Assembly (NCBI RefSeq): GCF_001590835.1
Contig: NZ_LTAQ01000012.1
Coordinates: 1 to 64,000, forward strand
DNA: 64,000 nucleotides
Direction of reading: 5' to 3'
Origin: Bacillus gaemokensis
Lineage (GTDB): Bacteria; Bacillota; Bacilli; Bacillales; Bacillaceae_G
Part shown: positions 11,917-22,060 of the stretch, piece after piece
Layout of the letters: every line of letters begins with the position of its first letter
Position numbering within the stretch: position 1 is the first letter of the stretch
The notes under the pieces: generated by a model
Told to the model about the DNA's origin: nothing
The model's database searches: none
What the model saw: only the letters and a program-made list of their open reading frames with translations
Made by a program: the position numbers and the translations under genes

Positions 11917-13293
11917 ATGGAATTTGATACAATTGCTGCAATTTCCACAGCACTTGGGGAAGGGGCAATTGCCATTGTTCGAGTAAGTGGAGAAGATGCG
12001 ATTGAAAAGGTCAATCGCATTTTTAAAGGGAAGGATTTAACGACAGTTCCGTCCCATACGATTCACTACGGTCATATTGTTGATTTAGATAAAGATCAAG
12101 TTATTGAAGAAGTCATGGTGTCAATTATGCGAGCACCAAAGACATTTACACGTGAAAATATTGTAGAAATTAATTGTCACGGTGGTCTTGTTTCAGTGAA
12201 TAAAGTATTACAACTCATTTTGGCCCAGGGAGTACGTTTGGCAGAACCGGGTGAGTTTACAAAGCGTGCATTTTTAAATGGGCGTATCGATTTATCACAA
12301 GCTGAGGCTGTAATGGATTTAATTCGTGCGAAGACAGATCGAGCGATGAGCGTGGCGATTAATCAAATGGAAGGACGTCTATCCAAATTAATTGGACGTC
12401 TTCGTCAAGAAATTTTAGAAACATTGGCTCATGTAGAAGTGAATATAGATTATCCTGAATATGACGACGTAGAAGAGATGACACACAATATTTTAATTGA
12501 AAAGGCTACGAATGTTCGTGGTGAGATTCAAAAGATATTAGAGACATCTAAGCAAGGGAAAATTTTACGAGAAGGTATTGCAACGGCAATCATCGGGAGA
12601 CCAAATGTTGGAAAGTCCTCACTACTAAATAGCCTTGTTCAAGAGAAAAAAGCGATTGTGACGGATATAGCAGGAACAACACGTGATGTCATTGAAGAAT
12701 ATGTCAATGTGCGTGGTGTACCACTTAAACTAATTGATACAGCAGGAATTCGTGAAACAGAAGATGTTGTTGAACGAATTGGTGTAGAACGCTCAAAAGA
12801 AATGATGGGGCAAGCTGATTTAGTTTTAGTTGTAGTAAACTATAGTGAGGTACTGACAAATGAGGATGAAGAATTATTCCGTGCTGTGCAAGGGAAAGAC
12901 TTTATTGTCATTGTAAATAAAACCGATTTACCAAAGGTAATTGATATGGACCGTGTTACACATTTTGCGGGTAAAAATCGAATTATTACAACGTCTTTAA
13001 TCGAAGAAAAGGGTATAGATGATCTTGAAAAAGCGATAGCTGATCTATTCTTTGAAGGAGCAATAGAGTCTACAGATATGACTTATGTTTCTAATGCGAG
13101 ACATATCGGTTTATTAACACAAGCGGAAAAGACAATTGGAGATGCTATTGATGCAATAGAGAACGGTGTTCCAATTGATATGGTTCAAATCGATTTAACA
13201 AGAACGTGGGAAATACTTGGTGAAATTACTGGTGACACTGTCCATGAAAGCTTAATTGACCAATTGTTTTCTCAATTTTGTTTAGGCAAATAA
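11917..13293 (+). CDS. mnmE: tRNA modification GTPase MnmE
   Basis: MnmE works with MnmG to install the 5-carboxymethylaminomethyl group on wobble U34 of certain tRNAs. The 458-residue protein has the folate-binding N-terminal domain (about 1-118), a helical domain, a Ras-like G domain with P-loop GRPNVGKS (227-234) and DIAGTTRD, and the C-terminal FCLGK motif with Cys455. All hallmarks are intact. The start ATG follows GTGAGGTGAAAGG. It lies 44 bases before mnmG. Confidence 0.97.
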   Translation: MEFDTIAAISTALGEGAIAIVRVSGEDAIEKVNRIFKGKDLTTVPSHTIHYGHIVDLDKDQVIEEVMVSIMRAPKTFTRENIVEINCHGGLVSVNKVLQLILAQGVRLAEPGEFTKRAFLNGRIDLSQAEAVMDLIRAKTDRAMSVAINQMEGRLSKLIGRLRQEILETLAHVEVNIDYPEYDDVEEMTHNILIEKATNVRGEIQKILETSKQGKILREGIATAIIGRPNVGKSSLLNSLVQEKKAIVTDIAGTTRDVIEEYVNVRGVPLKLIDTAGIRETEDVVERIGVERSKEMMGQADLVLVVVNYSEVLTNEDEELFRAVQGKDFIVIVNKTDLPKVIDMDRVTHFAGKNRIITTSLIEEKGIDDLEKAIADLFFEGAIESTDMTYVSNARHIGLLTQAEKTIGDAIDAIENGVPIDMVQIDLTRTWEILGEITGDTVHESLIDQLFSQFCLGK

Positions 13294-13337
13294 CATATAG
13301 GCGCTTTAAGGATAGTTAATCTTAGGAGGAATAAATA

Positions 13338-15227
13338 ATGGGATACAATGCCGGTTCTTACGATGTCATAGTAATCGGTGCAGGTCATGCAGGATGTGAA
13401 GCTGGTCTTGCAGCAGCACGAATGGGCTCAAAAACATTAATGTTAACAATTAATTTAGATATGGTAGCCTTTATGCCATGTAACCCTTCTGTTGGTGGAC
13501 CAGCAAAAGGGATTGTTGTCCGTGAAATCGATGCATTGGGCGGCGAGATGGGACGTAATATTGATAAGACTCACATTCAAATGCGTATGTTGAACACAGG
13601 GAAGGGTCCAGCTGTGCGTGCTCTTCGTGCACAGGCTGATAAATTTTCATATCAACATGAATTAAAGAAAACTATTGAAGAGACACCGAATCTAACCTTG
13701 AGTCAAGGAATGGTAGAACGCTTAATAGTTGAAGACGATATATGTAAAGGGGTAATTACACAATCGGGTGCTGAATATACAGCGAAAACAGTCGTAATTA
13801 CAACAGGTACATTTTTACGCGGTGAGATCATTATGGGAGATTTGAAATATTCAAGTGGTCCGAATAATCAGCAACCATCTATTACATTATCAGAGCATTT
13901 AGAGGAACTTGGATTAGATCTTGTTAGGTTTAAAACAGGTACGCCTCCTCGTGTAAATAGTAATACGATTGATTATAGTAAGACAGAAATTCAACCAGGT
14001 GATGATAAACCACGTGCTTTTTCGTTTGAAACAACAAAATTTATTATGGATCAAATTCCGTGCTGGTTAACATATACGAGTGAAGAGACACATCGTTTAA
14101 TTGATAGAAATCTACATCGTTCAGCTATGTATTCTGGTATGATTAAAGGAACAGGTCCTCGTTACTGTCCTTCAATTGAAGATAAAGTGGTGCGATTCAA
14201 TGATAAACCACGTCATCAAATTTTCTTAGAACCAGAGGGGCGTAATACGCAGGAAGTATATGTACAAGGCTTGTCAACGAGCTTACCAGAAGATGTACAA
14301 CGTGAAATGCTTAAAACGATTCCAGGTTTAGAGAATGTTGAAATGATGCGTACAGGTTATGCAATCGAATATGATGCAATTGTACCAACTCAGTTATGGC
14401 CAACACTTGAGACGAAAAAAATTAAAAATTTATATACAGCAGGTCAAATTAACGGTACTTCTGGTTATGAAGAAGCAGCTGGACAAGGAATTATGGCTGG
14501 GATTAATGCGGCATGTCGTTCTTTAGGTAAAAAAGAAGTTATTTTAGGTCGTTCGGATGCTTATATTGGTGTATTAATCGATGATCTTGTAACGAAAGGG
14601 ACAAATGAGCCATATCGCTTATTAACTTCACGTGCTGAATATCGTTTATTACTACGTCATGATAATGCTGACCTTCGTTTAACGGAAATTGGCCATGAAA
14701 TTGGTTTAATTCCTGATGAAAGATATGAACGTTTTACAGTCAAAAAAGGAAAGATCGAACAAGAAAAGGCACGTTTAGAAAGTCTTATTATTAAACCACG
14801 TCCTGAAGTGCAGGAATTGATTCGTAGTATTGGTGGCAGCGAGTTAAAAGATGGTATAAGAGCAAGTGATTTACTACGTCGTACAGAAGTGACATATGAA
14901 CATATTCGTCTTCTTGTTCCAAGTGAAGTTGAAATTAACGATGAAATCGCAGAACAAGTTGAAATCCAAGTTAAGTATGAGGGATACATTGAAAAGTCCT
15001 TACAGCAAGTGGATCGAATGAAAAAGATGGAGAACAAAAAGATTCCTGTAGATATTGATTATGATGCAATTTCCGGAATTGCTTCTGAAGCGAGACAAAA
15101 ATTAAAAGATGTTCGTCCTCTGTCAATGGGGCAAGCATCCCGTATTTCCGGCGTAAATCCAGCTGATATTTCCATTTTACTTGTGTACATTGAACAAGGA
15201 AAAATTGCGCGAGTATCGAACCAATAA
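13338..15227 (+). CDS. mnmG: tRNA modification enzyme MnmG (GidA)
   Basis: MnmG is the FAD-dependent partner of MnmE in U34 modification. The 629-residue protein begins with a dinucleotide fold ([11 protein letters not shown], about 12-22) and carries the family motif around [12 protein letters not shown], with a C-terminal helical domain that contacts MnmE. The ribosome site AGGAGGA precedes ATG. It is cotranscribed with mnmE and probably rsmG, which starts 21 bases after its stop. Confidence 0.97.
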   Translation: MGYNAGSYDVIVIGAGHAGCEAGLAAARMGSKTLMLTINLDMVAFMPCNPSVGGPAKGIVVREIDALGGEMGRNIDKTHIQMRMLNTGKGPAVRALRAQADKFSYQHELKKTIEETPNLTLSQGMVERLIVEDDICKGVITQSGAEYTAKTVVITTGTFLRGEIIMGDLKYSSGPNNQQPSITLSEHLEELGLDLVRFKTGTPPRVNSNTIDYSKTEIQPGDDKPRAFSFETTKFIMDQIPCWLTYTSEETHRLIDRNLHRSAMYSGMIKGTGPRYCPSIEDKVVRFNDKPRHQIFLEPEGRNTQEVYVQGLSTSLPEDVQREMLKTIPGLENVEMMRTGYAIEYDAIVPTQLWPTLETKKIKNLYTAGQINGTSGYEEAAGQGIMAGINAACRSLGKKEVILGRSDAYIGVLIDDLVTKGTNEPYRLLTSRAEYRLLLRHDNADLRLTEIGHEIGLIPDERYERFTVKKGKIEQEKARLESLIIKPRPEVQELIRSIGGSELKDGIRASDLLRRTEVTYEHIRLLVPSEVEINDEIAEQVEIQVKYEGYIEKSLQQVDRMKKMENKKIPVDIDYDAISGIASEARQKLKDVRPLSMGQASRISGVNPADISILLVYIEQGKIARVSNQ

Positions 15228-15248
15228 ATAGTAAGGAGATATGGCAAG

Positions 15249-15968
15249 ATGAACATAGAACAATTCCAATCTATGCTAGGAGAAAGAGGAATTACTCTTT
15301 CTCCTAGGCAATTAGAGCAATTCGAAATCTACTTTGAAACGTTAGTAGAATGGAATGAGAAAATGAATTTAACAGCTATTACGGAGAAAGAAGAAGTGTA
15401 TTTAAAGCACTTTTTCGACTCAATTACGGCTGCTTTTTATTATGATTTTTCGAAACCATTTTCTATTTGTGATGTCGGTGCAGGTGCAGGATTTCCAAGC
15501 ATTCCATTAAAAATCTGTTTCCCACATTTAAAAATAACAATTGTTGATTCGCTGCAAAAACGCATTAACTTTTTAAATCACTTAGCACAAAAGTTAGAAT
15601 TAAGTGATGTTGCGTTTTGTCATGATCGCGCTGAAACATTTGGGAAAAAAGAAGATGTACGTGAATCCTATGATATTGTCATGGCTCGTGCTGTAGCTCG
15701 TCTATCTGTACTGAGTGAGTTATGTTTACCACTTGTAAAAGTAGGTGGAACATTTATTGCAATGAAAGGCGCGGCTGCCAATGAGGAGATTGAAAATGGT
15801 AAGTATGCTTTAGAAGTACTTGGCGGTGAGTTAAAAGTGATGTCTACGTTCCAATTACCATTTGAAGAAAGTGAACGTAACATTTTATCAATTGAGAAAA
15901 AGCGCAAAACACCAAAGAAATATCCGCGTAAGCCAGGGACACCAAATAAATTACCTATTGAAAAATAA
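15249..15968 (+). CDS. rsmG: 16S rRNA m7G527 methyltransferase RsmG
   Basis: RsmG (GidB) methylates G527 of 16S rRNA; loss gives low-level streptomycin resistance in many bacteria. The 239-residue protein has the Rossmann-type S-adenosylmethionine fold with motif [15 protein letters not shown] (74-87) and a basic C-terminal tail ([18 protein letters not shown]). Position after mnmG is conserved. Confidence 0.96.
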   Translation: MNIEQFQSMLGERGITLSPRQLEQFEIYFETLVEWNEKMNLTAITEKEEVYLKHFFDSITAAFYYDFSKPFSICDVGAGAGFPSIPLKICFPHLKITIVDSLQKRINFLNHLAQKLELSDVAFCHDRAETFGKKEDVRESYDIVMARAVARLSVLSELCLPLVKVGGTFIAMKGAAANEEIENGKYALEVLGGELKVMSTFQLPFEESERNILSIEKKRKTPKKYPRKPGTPNKLPIEK

Positions 15969-16012
15969 ATCTTATTAGACGTAAGATTAAATTATATAAA
16001 TGAAAACGTAAA

Positions 16013-16028
16013 TGTTTCATAGGAAACA
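16013..16028. promoter_or_regulatory. Degenerate parS-like palindrome upstream of noc
   Basis: TGTTTCATAGGAAACA keeps both six-base arms of parS (TGTTTC...GAAACA) but has ATAG instead of ACGT at the centre. The symmetry extends to 22 bases (AAATGTTTC...GAAACATTT). It lies 46 bases before noc. It may be a decayed parS or an operator; the altered centre makes ParB binding doubtful. Confidence 0.4.
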
Positions 16029-16073
16029 TTTTTATGTAGAACATTCAATAGGCCCAAAGGTGGTGGAATATGT

Positions 16074-16946
16074 ATGAAAAGTACGTTTTCTCGTTTGTTT
16101 GGCTTTGGTGATAAAGAGAGCGAATTCGAATTACAAAACGAAAGCCATGAAGAAATAGATGAAAAAATACATGAAGAAATACAACAAATTCCGATAGCTA
16201 ATATCATCCCCAATCGTTATCAACCACGTACGGTTTTTGATGATGCACGTATTGAAGAACTGGCTCTAACTATTCGCACACATGGACTAATCCAGCCAAT
16301 TGTTTTGAGGCAATATGAAGAAGATAAGTACGAAATTATTGCCGGGGAAAGACGCTTCCGTGCTGCAACAAAATTAGGATGGGAAAAAGTTCCGTCAATT
16401 ATTAAAAATTTAAATGATACAGAAACAGCTTCTGTTGCTTTGATCGAGAACTTGCAACGTGAAGAATTAACGGCAATTGAAGAAGCTGTTGCCTATCAAA
16501 AGCTGATTGAGTTACATAATTTAACACAAGAGGCATTGGCACAAAGGCTCGGAAAGGGACAATCGACAATCGCAAATAAATTGCGATTATTAAAATTGCC
16601 TGAAGAAATTAAAAGGTCATTACTAGAAAAGAGTATTACAGAACGTCATGCTCGTGCCCTTATTCCTTTGAAAAATGAGGAACTACAACTAAAGGTTTTA
16701 CAAGAAATTGTGGAAAAACAATTGAATGTAAAACAGACTGAAGAGCGTATTGCAAAGCTATTAGAGGAAGTAAAACCAAAGCGTAAAACGAAACAAAAAG
16801 CAGTGAGTCGTGATATGCGAATTGCGATGAATACGATTAGGCAATCACTGCAAATGGTTGCAAATAGCGGTTTAAATGTAAATTCGGAAGAAGAGGAATT
16901 TGATGAGTATTATCAAATTACGATTAAAATTCCTAAAAAAAAGTAA
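16074..16946 (+). CDS. noc: Nucleoid occlusion protein Noc
   Basis: Noc is a ParB paralogue that binds its own palindromes around the chromosome and blocks division over the nucleoid. The 290-residue protein has a short amphipathic N-terminal segment ([13 protein letters not shown]) that in B. subtilis anchors Noc to the membrane, a ParB-type CTPase domain with GERRFRAA, a helix-turn-helix ([20 protein letters not shown]) and a C-terminal dimerisation region. The membrane-type N-terminus and position before parA-parB separate it from ParB itself. A weak plus-strand hairpin follows the stop. Confidence 0.94.
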   Translation: MKSTFSRLFGFGDKESEFELQNESHEEIDEKIHEEIQQIPIANIIPNRYQPRTVFDDARIEELALTIRTHGLIQPIVLRQYEEDKYEIIAGERRFRAATKLGWEKVPSIIKNLNDTETASVALIENLQREELTAIEEAVAYQKLIELHNLTQEALAQRLGKGQSTIANKLRLLKLPEEIKRSLLEKSITERHARALIPLKNEELQLKVLQEIVEKQLNVKQTEERIAKLLEEVKPKRKTKQKAVSRDMRIAMNTIRQSLQMVANSGLNVNSEEEEFDEYYQITIKIPKKK

Positions 16947-17136
16947 TGGATATATGATAGGGGCCTTATCCTTTTGGATAGGTCTCTTTTACTATATTTT
17001 TCTTGTTAAATGAAGAAGGAGTTTAGAAATAAATTTTGAAGTTTAATAAGGACGTAAAAGAAAAAGTTTTATTTCATGTTACAATAAACATAATTATTTT
17101 TAGAATAAGATAGAAAGGTTGAAAGTAGGTGACATC

Positions 17137-17898
17137 ATGGGGAAAATCATTGCTATTGCTAATCAAAAAGGCGGTGTTGGAAAAACAACAACATCGGTTA
17201 ATTTAGGAGCTGGAATGGCACAAGTGGGAAAGAAAGTGCTTCTTGTAGACATCGATGCTCAAGGAAACGCAACGACTGGTGTAGGGATTGAAAAATCTGA
17301 ATTAGATCAATGTATTTATAATGTTCTTGTAGAAGATGCTGACGTTCGAGGAGTTATACAGAAAACCGCAACTGAAAACTTAGATGTTCTACCCGCTACC
17401 ATTCAATTGGCAGGTGCAGAAATTGAACTGGTTCCAACCATTTCCCGGGAAGTTCGTTTGCAGAGGGCTTTGCAGTCAATTCGTGACGAATATGATTATA
17501 TTATTATTGATTGTCCACCATCCTTAGGTTTATTAACAATTAATGCATTAACAGCAGCAGACTCTGTTATTATTCCTGTTCAGTGTGAATACTACGCTTT
17601 GGAAGGGTTAAGTCAATTACTAAATACAGTTCGACTTGTGCAAAAACATTTAAATAAAAATTTAGCAATTCAAGGTGTATTGCTAACAATGTTAGATGCA
17701 CGTACAAATTTAGGGATTCAAGTTATAGATGAAGTAAAAAAATATTTTAGAGATAAAGTATATCGTTCTATTATTCCGCGTAATGTTCGTTTAAGCGAGG
17801 CACCAAGTCATGGGAAACCAATTATGCAGTATGATGCTAAATCAAGGGGAGCCGAAGTTTATATAGATTTGGCAGAGGAAGTGATTGCAGGTGGCTAA
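17137..17898 (+). CDS. parA: Chromosome-partitioning ATPase ParA (Soj)
   Basis: ParA/Soj is a deviant-Walker ATPase that, with ParB, organises the origin and also regulates DnaA. The 253-residue protein has the deviant Walker A KGGVGKTT (11-18), DIDAQGNAT and DCPPSLGLLT. ATG at 17137 is preferred over the TTG at 17119 because AGGTG precedes it and MGKIIAIANQ is the usual start. The gene overlaps parB by eight bases and contains a Noc-type palindrome at 17440-17453. Confidence 0.96.
   Translation: MGKIIAIANQKGGVGKTTTSVNLGAGMAQVGKKVLLVDIDAQGNATTGVGIEKSELDQCIYNVLVEDADVRGVIQKTATENLDVLPATIQLAGAEIELVPTISREVRLQRALQSIRDEYDYIIIDCPPSLGLLTINALTAADSVIIPVQCEYYALEGLSQLLNTVRLVQKHLNKNLAIQGVLLTMLDARTNLGIQVIDEVKKYFRDKVYRSIIPRNVRLSEAPSHGKPIMQYDAKSRGAEVYIDLAEEVIAGG
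17440..17453. promoter_or_regulatory. Candidate Noc-binding site inside parA
   Basis: ATTTCCCGGGAAGT differs by one base from the published Noc-binding consensus ATTTCCCGGGAAAT and keeps the whole TTCCCGGGAA core. It lies within parA, so codon constraints may explain part of it. Confidence 0.55.
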
Positions 17899-18742
17899 AG
17901 GACTAGGACGAGGAATTAATGCATTTTTTCCTGATTTAGATGTGAAAGAGGAAGAAACAATTCAAGAAATTACAGTAACTGAATTAAGGCCAAACCCCTA
18001 TCAACCACGTAAGAACTTTCAAGAAGAAGCGATTCAAGAATTGGCCGCATCTATTAAAGAACATGGTATTTTACAACCTTTAATTGTAAGGAAAAGTATT
18101 AAAGGATATGAAATTGTTGCTGGAGAACGTAGATACCGGGCTGCAAAAGAGGCGCGTCTTGAAACAGTACCAGCTGTGGTGCGAAGTTTAAACGAACAGC
18201 AAATGATGGAATTTGCTCTACTTGAAAATTTACAACGTGAGGACTTAAATCCGATGGAAGAAGCGGTTGCATATCAACTGCTTATGGATGAACTGAGTGT
18301 GACCCAAGAACAATTAGCAAAACGTCTTGGGAAAAGTAGACCATATATTGCAAATTATATTCGATTACTTACCCTTCCCTCATTTGTTCAAGAGATGATT
18401 GCAAGTGGAAAGTTATCGATGGCGCATGGTAGGACGCTACTTACAATAAAAGATGAAGAACAGTTAAAATCTTTATTAAAACGTATTGAAAAAGAAGGTT
18501 TGAATGTTAGACAATTGGAGCAAATTGTTCAACAAATTAATCAGCGAGTTTCACGTGAAACAAAGAAAATACCGAAAGAAAGAAATATATTTTTCGAAGA
18601 GCGTGAGACGCTATTAAGAGAAAAATTTGGTACAGGTGTAAAAATTAAAGAAACAAAGAAAGAAAAGGGGAAAATTGAAATAGAATTCTTTAATAAAGAA
18701 GATCTAAATCGCATTTTGGAATTATTATCAAAGGAAAATTAA
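17891..18742 (+). CDS. parB: Chromosome-partitioning protein ParB (Spo0J)
   Basis: ParB is a CTP-dependent clamp that loads at parS, spreads, recruits SMC to the origin and regulates ParA. The 283-residue protein has the N-terminal ParA-interaction segment (MAKGLGRGIN), a CTPase domain with GERRYRAA (78-85), a helix-turn-helix (EQLAKRLGKSRPYIANY) and a C-terminal dimerisation domain. The start is GTG at 17891, overlapping the parA stop, and gives the conserved N-terminus. Its own binding site, parS, lies in the coding sequence at 18547-18562. Confidence 0.96.
   Translation: MAKGLGRGINAFFPDLDVKEEETIQEITVTELRPNPYQPRKNFQEEAIQELAASIKEHGILQPLIVRKSIKGYEIVAGERRYRAAKEARLETVPAVVRSLNEQQMMEFALLENLQREDLNPMEEAVAYQLLMDELSVTQEQLAKRLGKSRPYIANYIRLLTLPSFVQEMIASGKLSMAHGRTLLTIKDEEQLKSLLKRIEKEGLNVRQLEQIVQQINQRVSRETKKIPKERNIFFEERETLLREKFGTGVKIKETKKEKGKIEIEFFNKEDLNRILELLSKEN
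18547..18562. promoter_or_regulatory. parS site inside parB
   Basis: AGTTTCACGTGAAACA matches parS (TGTTTCACGTGAAACA) at 15 of 16 bases with a perfect 14-base palindromic core. B. subtilis also has a parS inside spo0J, so position and sequence agree. Confidence 0.85.
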
Positions 18743-18785
18743 AAGCAAACCATCTTTTTACTTATGGATGGTTTGCTTTTTTTAA
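18741..18785. terminator. Bidirectional terminator between parB and yyaC
   Basis: AAAAGCAAACCATC pairs with GATGGTTTGCTTTT, with A and T runs outside on both sides, so it can serve both convergent genes. The right arm overlaps the yyaC stop. Confidence 0.85.
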
Positions 18786-19358
18786 TGCAGATAGTTTTTG
18801 ATCGGTTTCTTTTATGCTTTGGGCAATAACATCAGCCATTTTCATCACAAGACTTAATCGTGTATTTTGAAGAACAAAAAACTCCATGAAACCATTTAAG
18901 TTTACAATGCCATGTATGTGTAAATTTCCAACTGCTGGTAACTTTTTGTTCATTGCTGCTCCGGGTTTACTAGGTCCTTCGCCAACAGTTATGGAACCGA
19001 TATTCTGAGATTTCCCAAGACAAGCATCAATTGCGATGATAAAAGATTCTGGATTAGCAGATTGTATTTTCTCAATGCTTTCTTCGAGATTTAGTGCATG
19101 AATTGGTTCATCAAGCGTGCCAAAGACATGAAAATTTTGAATGTCCAGCTGTTCGAGTTTTGCTCCGACCAAGGGACCTAGTGCATCACCTGTTGATCGG
19201 TCTGTTCCAATACATATTAGAGTGAGGGATGTAGTTTGTTTGATAGGGATATGTGAGAGTAAAAAATCACTAATTTCTTCGGAGGCTCCTGAATCGTGGT
19301 GCATAACATTTTGTGATTCTTTTTCAAAAAAAGGTAAGCGAAAACTTCTGATATTCAT
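18762..19358 (-). CDS. yyaC: Spore protease YyaC (DUF1256, GPR-like)
   Basis: This 198-residue protein belongs to the YyaC family of spore-former proteins, related to the germination protease Gpr. Visible motifs are CIGTDRSTGDALGPLVG and AIDACLG, which carry the conserved acidic residues of that fold. The expected role is spore-associated proteolysis or maturation. ATG at 19358 is selected; upstream in-frame residues have no ribosome site. It faces parB convergently. Confidence 0.88.
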   Translation of the reverse strand: MNIRSFRLPFFEKESQNVMHHDSGASEEISDFLLSHIPIKQTTSLTLICIGTDRSTGDALGPLVGAKLEQLDIQNFHVFGTLDEPIHALNLEESIEKIQSANPESFIIAIDACLGKSQNIGSITVGEGPSKPGAAMNKKLPAVGNLHIHGIVNLNGFMEFFVLQNTRLSLVMKMADVIAQSIKETDQKLSALKKANHP

Positions 19359-19663
19359 GAAGCATCCATCCTTTTGATAAATTTGATAATCCAATGTGAA
19401 AAATTTCTAGTCATAAGTTTTATTTTAGAAGGTCTTAGTAATTGGGAGATTAATCTTTGGTGTAGAGGAAAAATTTACTTGTGTGAACTGTTTGTAAAAC
19501 TTGAAATACTAGTACTAGTATATATATAATCACTCCATTTTATACCTTAATCCTAGTGAGTAAATAAAAAATACAATGTAAAAAATTTTTTCAGAAATAG
19601 GGAAAACTTCTGATACAATAAAAAATGAATAAAAAGAAAATTTTGTTGGAGAGGTAGAATGAT
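19359..19663. promoter_or_regulatory. yyaC-mscS divergent intergenic region with a palindrome-bearing promoter
   Basis: The 305-bp gap has no gene. A plus-strand promoter TTGAAA (19501-19506), 18-base spacer, TATAAT (19525-19530) points at the MscS gene. The spacer holds a perfect 16-base palindrome, ATACTAGTACTAGTAT (19506-19521), a likely operator. No clear yyaC promoter was recognised; if forespore-specific it would not look like a sigma-A site. Confidence 0.55.
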
Positions 19664-20545
19664 ATGAACGTATTAAATCAATGGTTTGATGCCATTAAAC
19701 GATATTTAATGGACTCAGATCGATGGGAGTATGTTGGGATTGTAACGTTAAAAATTTTGGTTATTTTAATAGCTGGTGCGATAGTAGTGCGCGTTGCGAG
19801 AGCGATTGTTAGAAATGCGTTTCGCATGGGAAGTCGCTCACCAATCCAGATTTCAGAACGTCGTACAGTTACGGTAGCTAAGTTACTTGAAAATATTGTA
19901 GCATACGTTGTTATGTTTATTATGTTAATTGCAATTCTAGGGGTATTTAATATTAACGCATCAGGTTTATTGGCCGGTGCCGGGGTAATCGGTTTAGCAG
20001 TCGGTTTTGGTGCTCAAAGTTTAGTGAAAGATGTTATTACAGGATTGTTTATTTTGTTAGAAGATCAATTTTCAGTTGGTGATTATGTTCGTATTGGTCA
20101 AATTGAAGGTGTAGTTTTAGAAATTGGATTGCGTACAACGAAGATAAAAAGTTGGACGGGAGAAGTTCATATTTTACCTAATGGAGGGATTACGCAAGTA
20201 ACAAACTTTTCTATTAGCAATAGTGTAGCATTTGTTGATGTATCTATCTCCTATGAAGGTGACATAACAAGGGCGGAACAGGTTATTGAAGATTTATTAG
20301 AAGAATTACCTGCAAAATATGAAGAAATGGTAGCGAAACCAGAATTGTTAGGAGTTCAAACACTTGCTGCATCTGAAGTTGTATTACGTGTTATTTCTGA
20401 AGTAGAACCAATGAAGCATGCGATTATTGCTAGGGCTCTTCGTAAAGAGATTAAAAATCGCCTTGATTTACATGGTATTGAAATTCCATATCCGCGTATG
20501 GTTTTATATAATCGTGAAGAGATGAATAGTGCTAAAGCAAATTAG
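19664..20545 (+). CDS. Small-conductance mechanosensitive channel (MscS family)
   Basis: MscS channels open under membrane tension to release solutes on hypo-osmotic shock. The 293-residue protein has three N-terminal membrane segments, with the pore helix recognisable as GLLAGAGVIGLAVGFGAQSL, then a beta domain (GDYVRIGQIEGVVLEIGLRTT) and an alpha/beta C-terminal domain. Length and layout match the basic MscS architecture. It ends at 20545, and the DUF951 gene follows 20 bases later, probably cotranscribed. Confidence 0.93.
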   Translation: MNVLNQWFDAIKRYLMDSDRWEYVGIVTLKILVILIAGAIVVRVARAIVRNAFRMGSRSPIQISERRTVTVAKLLENIVAYVVMFIMLIAILGVFNINASGLLAGAGVIGLAVGFGAQSLVKDVITGLFILLEDQFSVGDYVRIGQIEGVVLEIGLRTTKIKSWTGEVHILPNGGITQVTNFSISNSVAFVDVSISYEGDITRAEQVIEDLLEELPAKYEEMVAKPELLGVQTLAASEVVLRVISEVEPMKHAIIARALRKEIKNRLDLHGIEIPYPRMVLYNREEMNSAKAN

Positions 20546-20565
20546 TGGTGAGAGGAGTTTGGAGA

Positions 20566-20763
20566 GTGGAGCAAAAGCAATATAACTTGTACGATGTTGT
20601 GGAAATGAAAAAAGCCCATCCTTGTGGTGCAAATCGTTGGAAAATTATTCGTATGGGAATGGATATCCGCATTAAGTGCGAGGGATGTGGCCATTCGGTA
20701 ATGATTCCTCGAAGAGAGTTTGATCGTAAGGTGAAAAAGGTGCTTGTAAAGCACGAAGAATAG
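20566..20763 (+). CDS. DUF951 family zinc-ribbon-like protein
   Basis: This 65-residue protein contains HPCGANRWKIIRMG followed by CEGCGHSVMIPRREF, giving three cysteines and neighbouring histidines that could bind a metal. It belongs to the small DUF951 family, commonly placed between an MscS channel and ychF in Firmicutes; its biochemical function is unknown. GTG at 20566 is chosen because AGAGGAG precedes it by eight bases and MEQKQYNLYDVV is the usual start. Confidence 0.88.
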   Translation: MEQKQYNLYDVVEMKKAHPCGANRWKIIRMGMDIRIKCEGCGHSVMIPRREFDRKVKKVLVKHEE

Positions 20764-20804
20764 AAAAAAAGTAACGGTTGTCTCAGGCGACTGTTACTTT
20801 TTTT
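20764..20804 (+). terminator. Terminator after DUF951 gene
   Basis: AAAAGTAACGGTTG pairs with CGACTGTTACTTTT (with small interruptions) and is followed by T residues. Confidence 0.8.
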
Positions 20805-20878
20805 GAATTTTAGGGAACTTGTCATTTTATACGTTACTATCTATAATGATGGAAGATTGAGACATAGGAGTGAAAAAT

Positions 20879-21979
20879 ATGGGATTAACGGCTGGGATTG
20901 TTGGCTTACCTAACGTAGGAAAATCAACATTATTTAATGCAATTACACAAGCAGGAGCAGAATCTGCAAACTATCCATTCTGTACAATTGATCCGAACGT
21001 AGGGATTGTAGAAGTACCAGATGAGCGCTTAAATAAATTAACGGAACTAGTAGAACCGAAAAAAACTGTTCCAACTGTATTTGAATTTACTGATATCGCA
21101 GGTATCGTAAAAGGCGCAAGTAAAGGTGAAGGGTTAGGAAATAAGTTCTTATCTCATATTCGCCAGGTAGATGCGATTTGCCAAGTTGTTCGCTGTTTTG
21201 AAGATGAAAATATTACACATGTTTCAGGAAAAGTAGATCCAATTGATGATATTGAAACAATCAACTTGGAATTAATTTTAGCGGATTTAGAATCTGTTGA
21301 TAAGCGCATTGAGCGTGTAGCAAAATTAGCAAGACAAAAGGATAAAGAAGCAGTTTATGAACATGAAATTTTAGTTCGCTTAAAAGAAGCGTTTGAAGAG
21401 GGAAAACCAGCTCGTACAGTTGAATTTACTGAAGAGCAAATGAAGGTTGTTAAAGGTCTTCACTTATTGACAACAAAAGAAATGCTTTATGTAGCAAACG
21501 TAAGTGAAGATGATATCATGGATCCATCTGAAAATGAATATGTAAAAATCGTAAAAGAATTTGCAGCAAAAGAAAATTCGCAAGTAATTGTTGTATGTGC
21601 GAAAATCGAATCAGAAATTGCTGAATTAGATGAGGAAGAGAAAAAGGTCTTCCTTGAAGAGCTAGGTATTGAAGAATCAGGTTTAGACCAGTTAATTCGT
21701 GCTGCATATGATTTATTAGGTTTAGCGACTTATTTCACAGCTGGTGTACAAGAAGTACGTGCATGGACGTTTAAACAAGGCATGAAAGCACCGCAATGTG
21801 CTGGTGTTATCCATACGGACTTCGAACGTGGATTTATCCGTGCTGAAACAGTTTCATACGATGACTTAATGGAGAACGGTTCTATGACAGCGGCTAAGGA
21901 AGCTGGAAAAGTACGTTTAGAAGGAAAAGAGTACATTGTAAAAGACGGAGATGTTATGCACTTCCGCTTTAATGTGTAG
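20879..21979 (+). CDS. ychF: Redox-regulated ATPase YchF (OLA1 family)
   Basis: YchF is a TRAFAC-class P-loop protein that binds ribosomes and hydrolyses ATP rather than GTP. The 366-residue protein has G1 GLPNVGKST (9-17), a helical insertion in the middle, the altered G4 region around NVSEDD, and a C-terminal TGS domain (FTAGVQEVRAWT to the end). ATG at 20879 follows AGGAG; an in-frame GTG three codons earlier is less likely. Confidence 0.96.
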   Translation: MGLTAGIVGLPNVGKSTLFNAITQAGAESANYPFCTIDPNVGIVEVPDERLNKLTELVEPKKTVPTVFEFTDIAGIVKGASKGEGLGNKFLSHIRQVDAICQVVRCFEDENITHVSGKVDPIDDIETINLELILADLESVDKRIERVAKLARQKDKEAVYEHEILVRLKEAFEEGKPARTVEFTEEQMKVVKGLHLLTTKEMLYVANVSEDDIMDPSENEYVKIVKEFAAKENSQVIVVCAKIESEIAELDEEEKKVFLEELGIEESGLDQLIRAAYDLLGLATYFTAGVQEVRAWTFKQGMKAPQCAGVIHTDFERGFIRAETVSYDDLMENGSMTAAKEAGKVRLEGKEYIVKDGDVMHFRFNV

Positions 21980-22007
21980 TTTTTATTTCCTAGGAAAAAA
22001 TAAAAAT

Positions 22008-22052
22008 AAAAGTTTGGCAAATATATCATATGTTTGCCAAGCTTTTTATTTA
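22008..22052 (+). terminator. ychF terminator
   Basis: AAGTTTGGCAAA and TTTGCCAAGCTT arms enclose a TATATCATATG loop region and are followed by a T-rich tail. Confidence 0.8.
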
Positions 22053-22060
22053 TTGGTTAG

